This document shows positions 21,451 through 32,270 of a stretch of DNA of 64,000 bases, piece by piece; position 1 is the first letter of the stretch, and each line of letters begins with the position of its first letter. Under the pieces are notes generated by a model that did not search any database, was not told the DNA's origin, and saw only the letters and a program-made list of their open reading frames with translations. This DNA comes from Heliopora coerulea. Its lineage: Eukaryota; Cnidaria; Anthozoa; Scleralcyonacea; Helioporidae. The stretch is from contig JASJOG010000029.1 in the NCBI GenBank assembly GCA_030142905.1, forward strand, positions 403,501 through 467,500. The letters are read 5' to 3'. Both the position numbers and the translations under genes were made by a program.

Positions 21451-23791
21451 TTACTCGGAAAATGAGTAAGAGGACAAAATCGTGCTTTGCGTTTGTATAT
21501 GTACACCCAATTCAATTGACTTTGTTATCTATAAAACGAATAGGTTAAAATTGATAGAGAATTGCACGATTGATTTGAGCGATTTAAATTTCGATATTCG
21601 TTAGAAATGCCTGATGTGTACAGAAAGCACAAAAGATACAAAGGGGTTTTTTTTGGTATGAAAAAATAGTATTTGGTTAGCTGGTTAGAGATTTTGACTA
21701 ACAAATTTCTACAACTACGCTTTTCAGGTTAAATTTAAATAAATGGGAAATAAATATAAAATTTGTAACCAAAGAATCCAACCGCATCACAACAAAGAGT
21801 CCTTATAACAAGTAGAAGAGTTACTAAAGACCCGTAGTTTAAGAACTTTTATACTCACTCAAGCTGATATGGCAAAATCATTTTCTGTGTAACTTTTCTT
21901 TTTTTTTTATTTATTTTTATTTTTATTTTGAGTGGTTTATCAAAGCAGTCAGAAAGGCGAAAAGGTAGCCAGTGGTTTTTGCTTGGATAACATTTTTTAC
22001 TTTAAGAATCATTTGTACTAAATGTTCAAGCAAAAATTTTGTAAAAATTTATAAAATACGATAGGCCACAAATCCAAAGCTCGCACAAGACTAGATCAAA
22101 GAATGCATTAATCTAAAACTTTGGCAAGAGAAAAGTGTTTTCATAAATATAGTAACCGCTAGTTTAGAAATAAAAGATTTTCCTATGAGGGTAATAGGAG
22201 TCAGAGGCCGAGTTGTCTTGGACTTTTGTTTTCCACTTATTCAGAGTCTGAAATTCGCCAAAAACACGGGTTTTGTGTCCGCACATTTTTCTTTCAAGAA
22301 TTCGTGTATACAATAATTATCCTCTTCCCACCAGTTCAACCTGATCCAATGAAACTATCGACAAAGCTGACGGTTTTATTAGATTGTCAAAAACCCTAAA
22401 ATTAACTTTTATCATTAAAGTCAACCTAATTATAACTGGAACATGAAAGAATAAGTGACAACCGAAAGTTGTCTTAAAGCAGTGACAATTAACAGTTATA
22501 CATGAGAGAAATTCCTGAATCTCAAGTACCCACTCCCAATACTCTACTTGAGGGGCATGGGATAGAGTATGAGATTGGTAAAAGGAAACTTTCTAAGCTG
22601 ATGTAAATCTAAATATTTTAGTTATATCCTTCTGGGAAAGGGTCCAAACTACCGCAATATTTGATCAGCTACAATTGCAAGTTTGTCAAAATGTCATCCA
22701 AGGGATTATTTCCCGGTATTTGAATGTCTTACGGAGGTGCTTAAAACTATATTTTTGGATATGGATCATCATCAATTCTCAGATCCATTGATGTTGCTGG
22801 GAACGTTCACATCAAAAGAAGTTAAGGAACACAGAAACACCATGATTCCCCAGCCTGGTGTTCATCCAATTGTTCGACAAAAAATCTCGATGTTCAACAA
22901 TTTAACAATTAAACCTGCGCTTCAGCTCATGAAATATAGTGGCTATAGTAAAACTTCCGAAAAAATTAATTCTACCAATCCTGTGTGGCCTTTCACCTTT
23001 TCAACTGCGTTAATAACCTTTTCAAAAACGTAACAAATTTTAAAACAACATGTTAGGCTTTATTTTGCCATGTGAACTGATGTAGGCTTAAATTTAAATG
23101 GAAGAGCAGCTAATGATTTTCCAATTAGTTTTCAGGACTCCATGTTATGATGACATAGGATTTGTCGGGTTGGTCATAATCACCTCCCACGTGCATGGAT
23201 CTAGGAGGCTAAGATTACTACGTATTACTGATTGAGATGAGGACCTTTGGCCTAGGCATAACGTCTTGCAACGCCCCATAACCCCTTTTGAATTAAAAAA
23301 GCTACGAAAGAGGAACGGCCATATCTATACCATATTGTAATTGGCTGCAACTTGTTCCTAATTAATAATTAGATTAAGGCACACCATAAGGCATCAACTA
23401 GATTGATTAAACACGATTTTGAGCTTTGTAAGACATTTATAAACGAAGTAAAGAACAAGAATTAAATAATAGAAATTACAAGTAGTGTAGTAAAAGGCTT
23501 TTGAAAATAAAATCAATTTTGGTTGAAATGTTAGAGAAAGATTTGTTGACATCATTAATGTTTTTATGAAGTTACACTTTTTTAAGTACTTTTTGCTTTT
23601 AATTTTGAAGCAATAGCTTAAGACAAAATTGGAAGGAAAACAAAAACAAAACACATTTTGTTTCATGGTCTCGAATAAGTGGCAGAATAGGCATTTGAGA
23701 ATTCTAAAGAGCGCTCTGAAAGGTTGTAATACACTTAGTTATTGCTTTTGATTTCTTATACCATTCTCGATTATCCTTACAAATTTTTCAG
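21451..23791. other. Intergenic; one unassigned open frame
   Basis: A 116-codon plus-strand frame (22683-23033, starting MSKCHPRDYFPVF) has mixed composition, but I recognise no domain, signal peptide or neighbouring exon. It could be a decayed transposon piece. Nothing else is supported. Confidence 0.3.
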
Positions 23792-23885
23792 GATCCCTGC
23801 AACTCCATAAAGACATGTGACTACGGGAAAATTAACCGGTTTGTTTCTGTGTTACAATTTCACAAAATGTGCAAAGACGACAACG
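23792..23885 (+). CDS. Possible internal exon of an unidentified gene
   Basis: A strong acceptor (aaatttttcag) precedes an open frame that starts DPCNSIKTCDYGK, with three Cys, and ends at a strong donor (CAACG then gtaaga). The downstream candidate exon at 24027 has a matching phase. No first exon was found upstream. The protein family is not recognised. Confidence 0.4.
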
Positions 23886-24026
23886 GTAAGAAATACACGA
23901 TGGTGGCGTTCTAAATTGAATGAAAGGCTGATAATAAACAACATTAATTTTGTACAATTATTTTCTGGTCTCGTGTTAACTCATTAATCTGCCCTGTGTT
24001 TTGCTGACTGATTTGAACGGTTTTAG

Positions 24027-24373
24027 CAGATGAGGGCAATATGAAAAGAGAAAATGGTATAATTTATGCACTAGTTAAATTACCTGACAAACTCATGCAA
24101 TGCGAACGGCAAAAGATAAATTTTACCTGGGTGAGGAATAGTGATACGACAAATAATTACTTACTTGACTCGTTAAGAATAGACGTTCACGGATTCAGAT
24201 CTAAGTGCTTGACAGGAACAAGTATGTCTACCAAAAAGTCGTCATACTTATATACCCTTAGTTTGTTGGACAACAATACTTTTCTTGTCATTAAATTGAG
24301 GGTAAAATTGATTTGTGAATATCTAATCATGGACAACCCTTGTGTCCAGCTTGTCTCATGGATGTTTTGTTAA
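24027..24373 (+). CDS. Possible 3' exon of the same unidentified gene
   Basis: After the acceptor ggttttag at 24026, the frame set by the exon ending at 23885 stays open for about 115 codons to a TAA at 24371-24373. It contains four scattered Cys and ends SWMFC. A weaker internal donor (TGG then gtgagg at 24130) would shorten it. No domain is recognised. It is kept because splice phase and length agree. Confidence 0.35.
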
Positions 24374-25770
24374 CTATTAAATTTACTTATCGAAACAGAG
24401 TGACAATAACTATTGGTAAGCCATTAGGTTACTTATAACATGAATATTAGACGCAATATTGTGGTTGTGGATGCTCGGTATTATTGTCGATAATAAGGGA
24501 AAGTATTCTGAACTCCCTGTGGTGGTCGAACCACGACATTTCTGATGATCAGTGTATTCTCTGACAAATGCAGATGTTTAGATGGAGGACTAAGGAGTTG
24601 GATCTTTGATATTTGTGCAGCCTAAGCGAGACCCATGATCAGATAATAATGCAAATGTGGACATGACTTTTTTCTAAATTTCTAATATTGTGTTCTGCAC
24701 TCATTTCGATTACTTGAATTTTTCTCACATTGTGACTACCGCATAGGAAGATAATTAATTTTGTCAAACCGACGTTTCAGCTCTGTATTTGAGTCTCCGC
24801 AGCTCAATGGCCAGGTCATGAAAATCAAGATTGCGGATTATTTTCCTGTTTCGGGTTCAGAATACGTTTTCCTGAGTAAAAAAGCTTGATGAATATTTAT
24901 TTATCATGTCCATTTATCATCTCCAGTTTCAGCCAAAGCACTTGAGGCCATGCATGGAAATATTTTTTTTTGGCAACAATGAGATCTACATCTTCTTTCG
25001 TTTAATATGCGATACAACCTCGTGGATCAATATACATGATGCGCACTGTCAATATTGATGGGGAATGTAAAATGAAAAAGAAAATAATAAAGACGGAAAT
25101 GTGTTTGGTCAAATTTCCCTGATTCTCTGCAACCATTTATGCCAGCTTTCACTAAATTAAATATTGAATAGAGATATGATATTTTTTTTCGCATCTCCCA
25201 ATTTTACAGTTTCTTTCCAAAGGGATTAAATGAGGTTCTCATTTTCTTACAAATTATTTTCACTCTCGCGAAAGTCAGCTTGCAGGAAATGTTTTTCTGT
25301 TCCATCAACGCGTTTAATTGAGTACCCTCAATGACATTTTACACAACATTACTATGTTTGAGTTCTGAAAAGCAACGTCTGGTTGATGGGAATGAACGCG
25401 AGGGTTTCATTTGCCTTAATAAAGACTCATTAGGAAAACGTATCCTAACAGTAAATATAATGGTAAATGGTATGCTGAAGTCATCTTGATCGTTTTTAAC
25501 TCTTGGTAACAGAAAAAGCCGAATGGAAAGATACAAGGATTAATGCTTTTATTTTTTTGAATTCTTCGGATAACCACGGAACTAGACAATTTGCCATATA
25601 CTTATAATTTCTCGATTGATATTCATATAGACCATGTAAATTAAAATAGCTCTTTTTCTCTATAACTTATAGTTTGATCAGTCAGATTAAAACTATTTCG
25701 AATTTAAACAGTTTGATGACTATTTGTCATTCACTAATAATTAAAATAATAATTATAAATAAAATGATAA
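24374..25770. other. Intergenic, no feature seen
   Basis: AT-rich unique sequence with only short spurious frames. Confidence 0.4.
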
Positions 25771-26123
25771 TTATAAATTTCAAAAACAGTAGAATACTTT
25801 TTTAAGACATGTTTCGGCAAGACTTATGCCACCTTCAGTTTATAGAGTGATGATTGTAAGGCTTTAAAAAGGATTTACAGAATGAATAAATTAACTAATT
25901 ACAGTGACGAAATGCTAAGATGATTAATTACAATGACAGTATGTTTGTGTGAAGATATCGCCTCCTTTAGTCTTCACACAACATACTGTCATTGTAATTA
26001 ATCATCTTAGCATATCGTCACTGTAATTAAAGCCTTACAAACATCACTCTGTAAACTGAAGATGGCATAAGTCTTGCCGAAACATGTATTTAAAAAGTAT
26101 TCTCCTGTTTTTGAAATTTATAA
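25771..26123. mobile_element. 353-bp palindromic element with hammerhead-like motif in each arm
   Basis: Arms of about 165 bp are nearly complementary from end (ttataaatttcaaaaacag on the left) to a short loop at about 25955-25970. Each arm contains CTGAAGATGGC-loop-GCCGAAACATGT (plus strand at about 26058-26089; the minus-strand copy at about 25811-25845 reads CTGAAGGTGGC). A coding region is absent, so it is a non-autonomous foldback, probably related to PLEs through this motif. Confidence 0.75.
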
Positions 26124-27955
26124 CTGTCCTTTTATTAATAACTGATGAGAAAAACATAAAAGGAGTTTCCTTCTAATTATAGTATGTTGGAAATTGGATG
26201 TATAAACGTTCTGATTTACATACACTTTTCCTTCAATTTTCTACGTTAAAATTTACTGAAACTTCAAAACAACCGGTAAACAAGAACGCTTAAATGTATT
26301 CGTTGTTTAAATGTACGCACTTTCGGTTCCACCTTGTCAATTCGATGCAATTCAATCGCTCATATTGTATTTATTACTCAACAGCAAGATCTCCGATAAC
26401 TCTAGATCTCTTTCTGTTTCTTGAATTCTAGCTCACATTTTGTTAGAAGCAGTTTAGGTACAAGTTAAAAATACAGGAAATATGGGATAATTTTATGTGC
26501 ATTTATTATCTTGTCATAAAATCTTGACTTAAAATTCTGCAATGATGTAAACCCTATTTCGGAAATTATTTTAGCATTTACGGCTGACTGAGACCAGTGA
26601 CATATTCATAAAGAAAAAAATAAAAAAAGAAAATAATATTTATGAAAATTGTATTTCATTTTCTTACTAGTCGCATCACTATTTAAGGATCTCGTTTCAT
26701 TTTGTAAAGATTTCTTATTAGCAGAATATTTACATATTTGTTATATTTGAACAGTTTGAATGTGCATTTTTAAAACTTAGTTCAGAAGTCGCGATAAGAG
26801 TATCGGGAGGACGTGCGGTCTGACATTAGTTCACCTTTGTTATCAACGAACGTTATCGCATTTGATGTTCAACTTGAAATAACGTAAAACCATTAACATC
26901 CTCCAAGCTGTTAGATCTTCGAAAATTGTAAACTTTTTCAAGAAATTATTTCTTTGCTATTTTCAATTTGAATGCTTTTACTCCAGGCTATCACGATTGT
27001 TAAAAGTATTAAAACTCATCAAATGTTGTTTTTGGAGTGACCAGTAGAGTGAAAATGAACTTTTTATTTCTATTTTGGTTAATATATTTTAATAACGACT
27101 AATCGTACACTGGTGTACATTGCTGTTGTTCTGTAAAGGTGGTTGTAAAGATCTTACTCCGTGAGGATATTTTTTCAGTAGGAATAAATAATCTCTTTGA
27201 CAACGTTTGTCACAGCACAAAATACACCAAGAACATAACACATTTTCCTTAGCAAATTTCATGAAGACCCTTTCATTGTTAAGATACTGTTGCGGGCTGT
27301 GTCAATGTTGTAGTCACATACGTCAGGTGTACGTTCAAAGACGTTTTTATTTATTCTTGAACTTTGGTGTCTATGTCACAAGAATACTAGAACAAATAGG
27401 TATTAACGATAGAATAATTAAATTTGCAATATATTTACTGGGATTTTATGTAGCAGTTGAGCACACTCACTGTTATCATTAGTCGCGGGTAGTGTTTATC
27501 TCCATCTTGTACTAATTCGTATTTCATCAAATCACTCATTCGACGCAATTTTTTCTTTTGATTTTAGGTGTTTCAAGTTGTTCGACTACATTGCTGCATA
27601 TCAAAAGACTGGAAATTTAATTTAATAACTTTCATGTGTGAATACATGATTACTGGCAAATGTCTTAGATCTTCGCAGTATCTTTTTGTAGACCATAAGT
27701 TATTTCTCGAAGAATTGTGTTTTTATTTATTCTTTTTCAGGGCGTTTTGGGAGTTTTTAAGGAAAATCAAACTTACGCATGCTAAGTGGAAACTTTATTA
27801 CCAATTTGTTAACCTTGCGATTATTCTCAAATTATTGAGCTGACGGTCTTTAAAATTAGCCACTCTTTTCAAAATAACACCCTTGTTTAGTTTTGTATGG
27901 AAAACAGCCATCTCAGAGCATTTAGTGACGTTTTGGTTATTTGTCATTTTTATCG
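26124..27955. other. Intergenic, no supported gene
   Basis: AT-rich. Two 91-codon plus-strand frames (27207-27482, 27568-27843) have no recognisable domain. An acceptor-like site at 27567 is followed by a short open frame, but no partner exon was found. Confidence 0.35.
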
Positions 27956-28287
27956 CGATGCTTAGTTGATTATATGAAAACCAATAATATCCAGAAAAAA
28001 AGACTAGAAAAGAGAAATATCATCTGAAGTTAAATAGACGAAAAAATGTCGAAGCTAGACTTTTAAACCAAACTAATACCATTTCCAGTCCTTACTTTCT
28101 TTCCGGGATATTCCTCAAAATCGTAGTTCGAATTTGTATGTAGAAAACACACGTGAACGTAATAATCTTGGCTATTGATTTTCCAAGCGGAAAGCGGAAT
28201 CGCAAAATAAAGATCAGAGCCCAGCTCAGAATTCTTAAATGTATCACCATAGTAAAAGAGGCAAGTCGAAAAGTTTTAAAACATGTT

Positions 28288-28326
28288 TACTGACGTTTCG
28301 TTGCGGCGTGCAACATCTTCATAGCA
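28288..28326 (-). ncRNA. Hammerhead-like motif, older PLE-B copy (degenerate)
   Basis: The inner stem is the intact GTTGC/GCAAC form, with GAAAC and GTC present. The core is ATGAAGAT and the outer helix (TGCT with AGTA) has a mismatch. Confidence 0.45.
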
Positions 28327-28479
28327 TAGATTCACAAAGGTGAGAAAAAACTATATATATTGATCTATAATTGCATACTAGAATAATTAGACAGCAAAAC
28401 AGTAGAAAACTAGGTGATCTGACAGGAATTGACAGGCATACGGAAGAGGAAAGTGTTAGAATAGAGAACGAGGAGTAGA

Positions 28480-28768
28480 AGAGAAATTTTCGTTGAGAGA
28501 GGGTTTTTATTTAGAAATGAGTTAACTCTCACGAATGAGGACTTTAAAGTTAGAGGAAGACCAGCAGGAATAAATGATGGAAAAATCGTTGGGAGAAATG
28601 GGATAATTAGTCTGGCGAATATGAGTCTGGATACTAGAAGTAAGAAACAAAGTGGTTGCTCGCTTCTCTCCCATCAAAGGTGAAACCCTCGAGTGTTCTG
28701 AGATTCGCGTATGTAAGTGGCGCCGTGTTTGACCCAAATACAACGCTCCACAGCTTTGACACGTATAG
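28480..28768 (-). pseudogene. GIY-YIG endonuclease fragment of PLE-B (interrupted)
   Basis: The frame encodes LYLGQTRRHLHTRISEH through FKVLIRES and retains the catalytic Glu. It is cut upstream of the CxxC pair by the PLE-D insertion; the missing N-terminal part resumes at about 30229 in the same orientation. Confidence 0.8.
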
Positions 28769-29207
28769 TTTTTAAATACGTAGATACCATGGTGAATGGT
28801 AATTAAGATAAAGTAGGAGAAGATGAAGAGTAATATACGCTTTAAAGAGGTATACACAGTTACCAAAGATTGTTGGATAGTTTAGTTCTTAAAAGAACTG
28901 TTTGAAACTTAAAAGGTAAAATTCTACGTAAAGAATAAGCCTAAAGAATTAGAAAAAAGCACGATGCATTTCGGCAGACCACTTATCAAGTCCTATACGT
29001 CTGCTAACTAAAGAAACATATCACCTGCTTATATAGTCTAAAGAAAACTGATGACATCGACCTTACGGTATGTGGGAGGGTCAAAATAAAGATAGTTGGA
29101 AAACAAATTCCTTTTGCCAGCACAGACCAGTATCATTAAGTTTTATGTAAATGGCTTCCATCACCTTCAATTGAAAGGCGGAACGGCATTTGTAAAGAAT
29201 TCTAAAA

Positions 29208-29640
29208 TTATCGTCTGAGTAGTTTTCGGCGCAAGATTTGTTGGACAAAAGATGTTTGCCAACAGCTGAATCGCACCAAAATTAATTGACCGGAACGGCA
29301 TAGTCGTCCTGGTTGTTGACGTGATGGCTGAGTTTTATTTCTAATGACGCTAGGAACATGTTGTTTGATCCTATCACCCAGTCTCTGATTAGTTCTACCC
29401 ACATAGCGAGATCGACATTCGCATTTAAATTCGTAATAAACACAGCTAGATGAAGAAACAGGTAGAGACTCCTTGTGAGTGGGTGGGAGGATAGTTTTCG
29501 TCGAAAAGATGCCAACGAATCTAGCAACAAAAAATGTTTGCTCAGTAATTAGCTTGATCGATTGTCCAAAAGTTTCCGGAAATTTGTCCTATCCATGGAA
29601 GTTTTAAATAGACTGGACATTTAGCGGGTCCAATTGGTTT
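29208..29640 (-). pseudogene. GIY-YIG endonuclease of PLE-D, minus strand
   Basis: Shifted frames give an LPWIG-type segment ahead of the domain, then YVGRTNQRLGDRIKQHVPSV (GIY-YIG core with arginine), and then, within the inverted arm, VGKHLL, CAENYSDDNF and a LKVMEAIYIK segment with the catalytic Glu. This is the recognisable order of a PLE endonuclease. A frameshift around 29280-29300 and stops make it non-coding. Confidence 0.75.
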
Positions 29641-29676
29641 GTCTTTTTCACTTTGATTAAAAGCCCTATCAGGTGT

Positions 29677-29867
29677 ATTCAGCTGTTGGCAAACATCTTT
29701 TGTCCAACAAATCTTGCGCCGAAAACTACTCAGACGATAATTTTAGAATTCTTTACAAATGCCGTTCCGCCTTTCAATTGAAGGTGATGGAAGCCATTTA
29801 CATAAAACTTAATGATACTGGTCTGTGCTGGCAAAAGGAATTTGTTTTCCAACTATCTTTATTTTGA
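29677..29867 (+). pseudogene. GIY-YIG C-terminal fragment of PLE-D, plus strand
   Basis: An open frame from SAVGKHLLSNKSC to KEFVFQLSLF and stop is the inverted duplicate of the C-terminal half of the minus-strand copy. It lacks the GIY-YIG core. Confidence 0.75.
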
Positions 29868-30228
29868 CCCTCCCACATACCGTAAGGTCGATGTCATCAG
29901 TTTTCTTTAGACTATATAAGCAGGTGATATGTTTCTTTAGTTAGCAGACGTATAGGACTTGATAAGTGGTCTGCCGAAATGCATCGTGCTTTTTTCTAAT
30001 TCTTTAGGCTTATTCTTTACGTAGAATTTTACCTTTTAAGTTTCAAACAGTTCTTTTAAGAACTAAACTATCCAACAATCTTTGGTAACTGTGTATACCT
30101 CTTTAAAGCGTATATTACTCTTCATCTTCTCCTACTTTATCTTAATTACCATTCACCATGGTATCTACGTATTTAAAAACTATGTTTAAATTTGTTACCA
30201 CTACAAAATTGCTGTTTTACACATATAG

Positions 30229-31176
30229 TTGTTGACACGCAATCTCATTAACATGGGGGTCAGGTCCTTGAAAGGAAAGAAACCAGAGAACCGTCTTCCA
30301 GATTGAAAAATAAAACGCAAAGTAACTTGTGGGAAAACAGACGAATATAGTTGAGAGACCTATGTTCGGATGTGTAGAGGATGTGATCCTGTGAAAGGAA
30401 GCTTAAAATAAATGATATTTTTTCGAGGAGAATCAGAATCTTTTGTGGGGGGACAAAACAGTTGATAGAGAAAAACACGGATACAGCGATCAAGAGAAGT
30501 CTCAGGATAACCATTCCTAAGCTGGAATTTCTTAAGTTTAAGAACTTCAGCGTGAAAGTGGTTAAAGTAAGATCATATTTTAAAGTAACGATCATGTAGA
30601 GTATAGACGAGACCACGCTTATACGATAACGGAACAAAACTATCAAAACTAGTGAAGAAACCAGTGAAAGAGGTTTTCCGATAAACCGAAGTGGAAAAAC
30701 TATCACAACGATCAATCAAAGTGTCCAAAATAGGAAGTGTAGAATCAGTTTCTAACTCACAAATAAAAGTAATATTGGAATGCTGTGAGTTGAGAGGATC
30801 TAGAAAAGGACAAACATGATTACGAGAGCGAAAAACAACAAAATAATCATCAATATATCGGCGAATGAAAAGAGTTGTAATTTCTGGAGGAAAGTTGGTT
30901 GAGCAACTACCTTCGTGGAAAGCCAAGAAGATATTACCAAATAAAGGACGAAGCGGGAAGCCCATGGCCACACCATGAACTTGTTCGTAGAGTGAGTGTT
31001 AAATAGAAAATGACCATTCTTTACGGCTAAACATAACAACTTACGTAATTGAAAAACGGAAAAGCCATAGTAAAGAGTCGAATTTTCAAAAGCTTTATAA
31101 ACAATAATGTCATTGGTCTCGTCTAGTGGAATGTTAGTAAAAAGCGAGTTAACAAATGTGTTGTACTGGCGCACGT
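30229..31176 (-). pseudogene. PLE-B older copy, reverse transcriptase part
   Basis: Overlapping frames carry SLFTNIPLDETNDIIV (about 31130-31090), AMGFPLRPLFGNIF (motif B, altered from GSPLGP), RRYIDDYFVVF with YIDD (about 30850) and the CDSFSTSVYRK segment, then the thumb region to 30260. It is broken by frameshifts. Its 5' end abuts a short telomere-like tract (31177-31200), as in the tandem copies. Confidence 0.8.
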
Positions 31177-31200
31177 GGGTTAGGGTTAGAGCTAGGGTTA
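31177..31200 (+). repeat. Short telomere-like tract at PLE-B junction
   Basis: Four imperfect TTAGGG hexamers at the same head-to-head junction as 3126 and 11491. Confidence 0.75.
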
Positions 31201-31202
31201 CG

Positions 31203-31454
31203 CGAATCTCAGAACACATATGGATTTCGCCCTTGACGGGTGAGAAACGAGCAACCACTTTGTTTACTGCTTCTAGTATGCAGGCTCTTGCTCGTCATAC
31301 TAATCACGCCATTTTTCCCAACGATTTTTCCATCGTTTATTCCTGGTGGTCTTCCTTTAACATTGAACTCCTCATTAGTGAGAGTTTCCTAATTTCTAAA
31401 TACAAACCGTCTCTCAAGGAAAACATCTCTTCTACACCTCTTTCTCTATTCTAA
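31203..31454 (+). pseudogene. GIY-YIG C-terminal fragment, PLE-B plus strand, older copy
   Basis: Homologous to 3196-3451. It reads [15 protein letters not shown] to SSTPLSLF with LLISES in place of LLIRES. The hammerhead-like motif follows at 31533-31571. Confidence 0.8.
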
Positions 31455-31532
31455 TACTTTCCTTTTCCGTATGCCTAACACTTCCTGTCAGGTCACCTGG
31501 TTTTCTATTGGTTAGCCGTATATGTATATCTA

Positions 31533-31571
31533 TACTCTGAAGATGTTGCACGCCGCAACGAAACGTGAGTA
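31533..31571 (+). ncRNA. Hammerhead-like motif, altered cleavage triplet
   Basis: As 3530-3568 (outer TACT/AGTA, inner GTTGC/GCAAC) but the triplet before the outer strand reads GTG in place of GTC, which would abolish hammerhead cleavage. Confidence 0.5.
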
Positions 31572-31810
31572 AAGGTGTTATAAAACTTCTCGACTTGCCT
31601 CTTTTAGTATGCCGATACATTTAAGAATTCTGAGCTGGGCTCTGATCTTTATGTTGGGATTACGCGTGAACGTGTTAAAATGTGGGAGCGAATGACCAAG
31701 CGGAAAAAGTTGTCTTGATATGAATGTCTAAGCCCAGCAGAGGATCTTTAATAGAACGGCCATAATGAACTCATAATAGTGTAATTATAAAATATCTATT
31801 TAACTAACTT

Positions 31811-32270
31811 TTCGTCGCTGTTTACGCGACATCTTCAGAGTAAATGAATAATTAATTACAAGACTCGACTTAAATGACAATGCTGTATTACAAAAATAGA
31901 ACTGATTCTTTCGATAGGTAAACTCTCACGAAAGGGAGGCTCAAAATTAGTAAAGCAAGTCCTTAAAATCGACAAGTCCTCAAAGGAAATGGGATGACCA
32001 GTGACCCTACGATGAGACAACACTAGATAGTGAGGTGACAGAGAGTGGTTTGCCAGTGTATGGCGAAATCCCCATATGTTCAGACGTACGCGTGCATAAA
32101 TGGCGTGTAGTAACACCGACATTCGAAAGCCTACGGTGGCCCACAATTATCACGGCAAAAATTTTGAAAACAACGCAAAAATTAAGTTCTACACGGCCTG
32201 CAAGTATCAAGGCAAGAGTTTTTGGAAACATCGCGGCAAAAGTTCTCAAGGCGGAAGTAAATTCCACGGA
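31811..32270 (-). pseudogene. GIY-YIG fragment of PLE-C, older copy
   Basis: Two shifted frames carry NVGVTTRHLCTRTSEHMGISP and HRRVTGHPISFEDLSILR...PPFRES, the PLE-C endonuclease. The 3' tail has a hammerhead-like variant at 31811-31850 whose inner stem is GTCGC/GCGAC. Its 5' end runs into the inverted repeat that starts near 32130. Confidence 0.7.

Larger units (their letters stand above)
27956..28768 (-). mobile_element. PLE-B, older copy, 3' part
   Basis: Homologous to 1330-2140. It holds the 3' tail with a hammerhead-like motif (28288-28326) and most of the GIY-YIG endonuclease (to the CxxC region). It is interrupted at 28768 by the nested PLE-D and continues at 30229. Confidence 0.85.
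28769..30228 (-). mobile_element. Penelope-like element D nested in PLE-B
   Basis: This 1.46 kb insertion is flanked by cacgtatag (28760-28768) and cacatatag (30220-30228), a 9-bp duplication with one mismatch. It consists of a minus-strand PLE fragment (28765 to about 29676) and an inverted 5'-truncated copy of its 3' half on the plus strand (29677-30183). The 506-bp arms are near perfect around a 406-bp unique loop. Both encode a GIY-YIG endonuclease of a family different from B. Confidence 0.85.
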
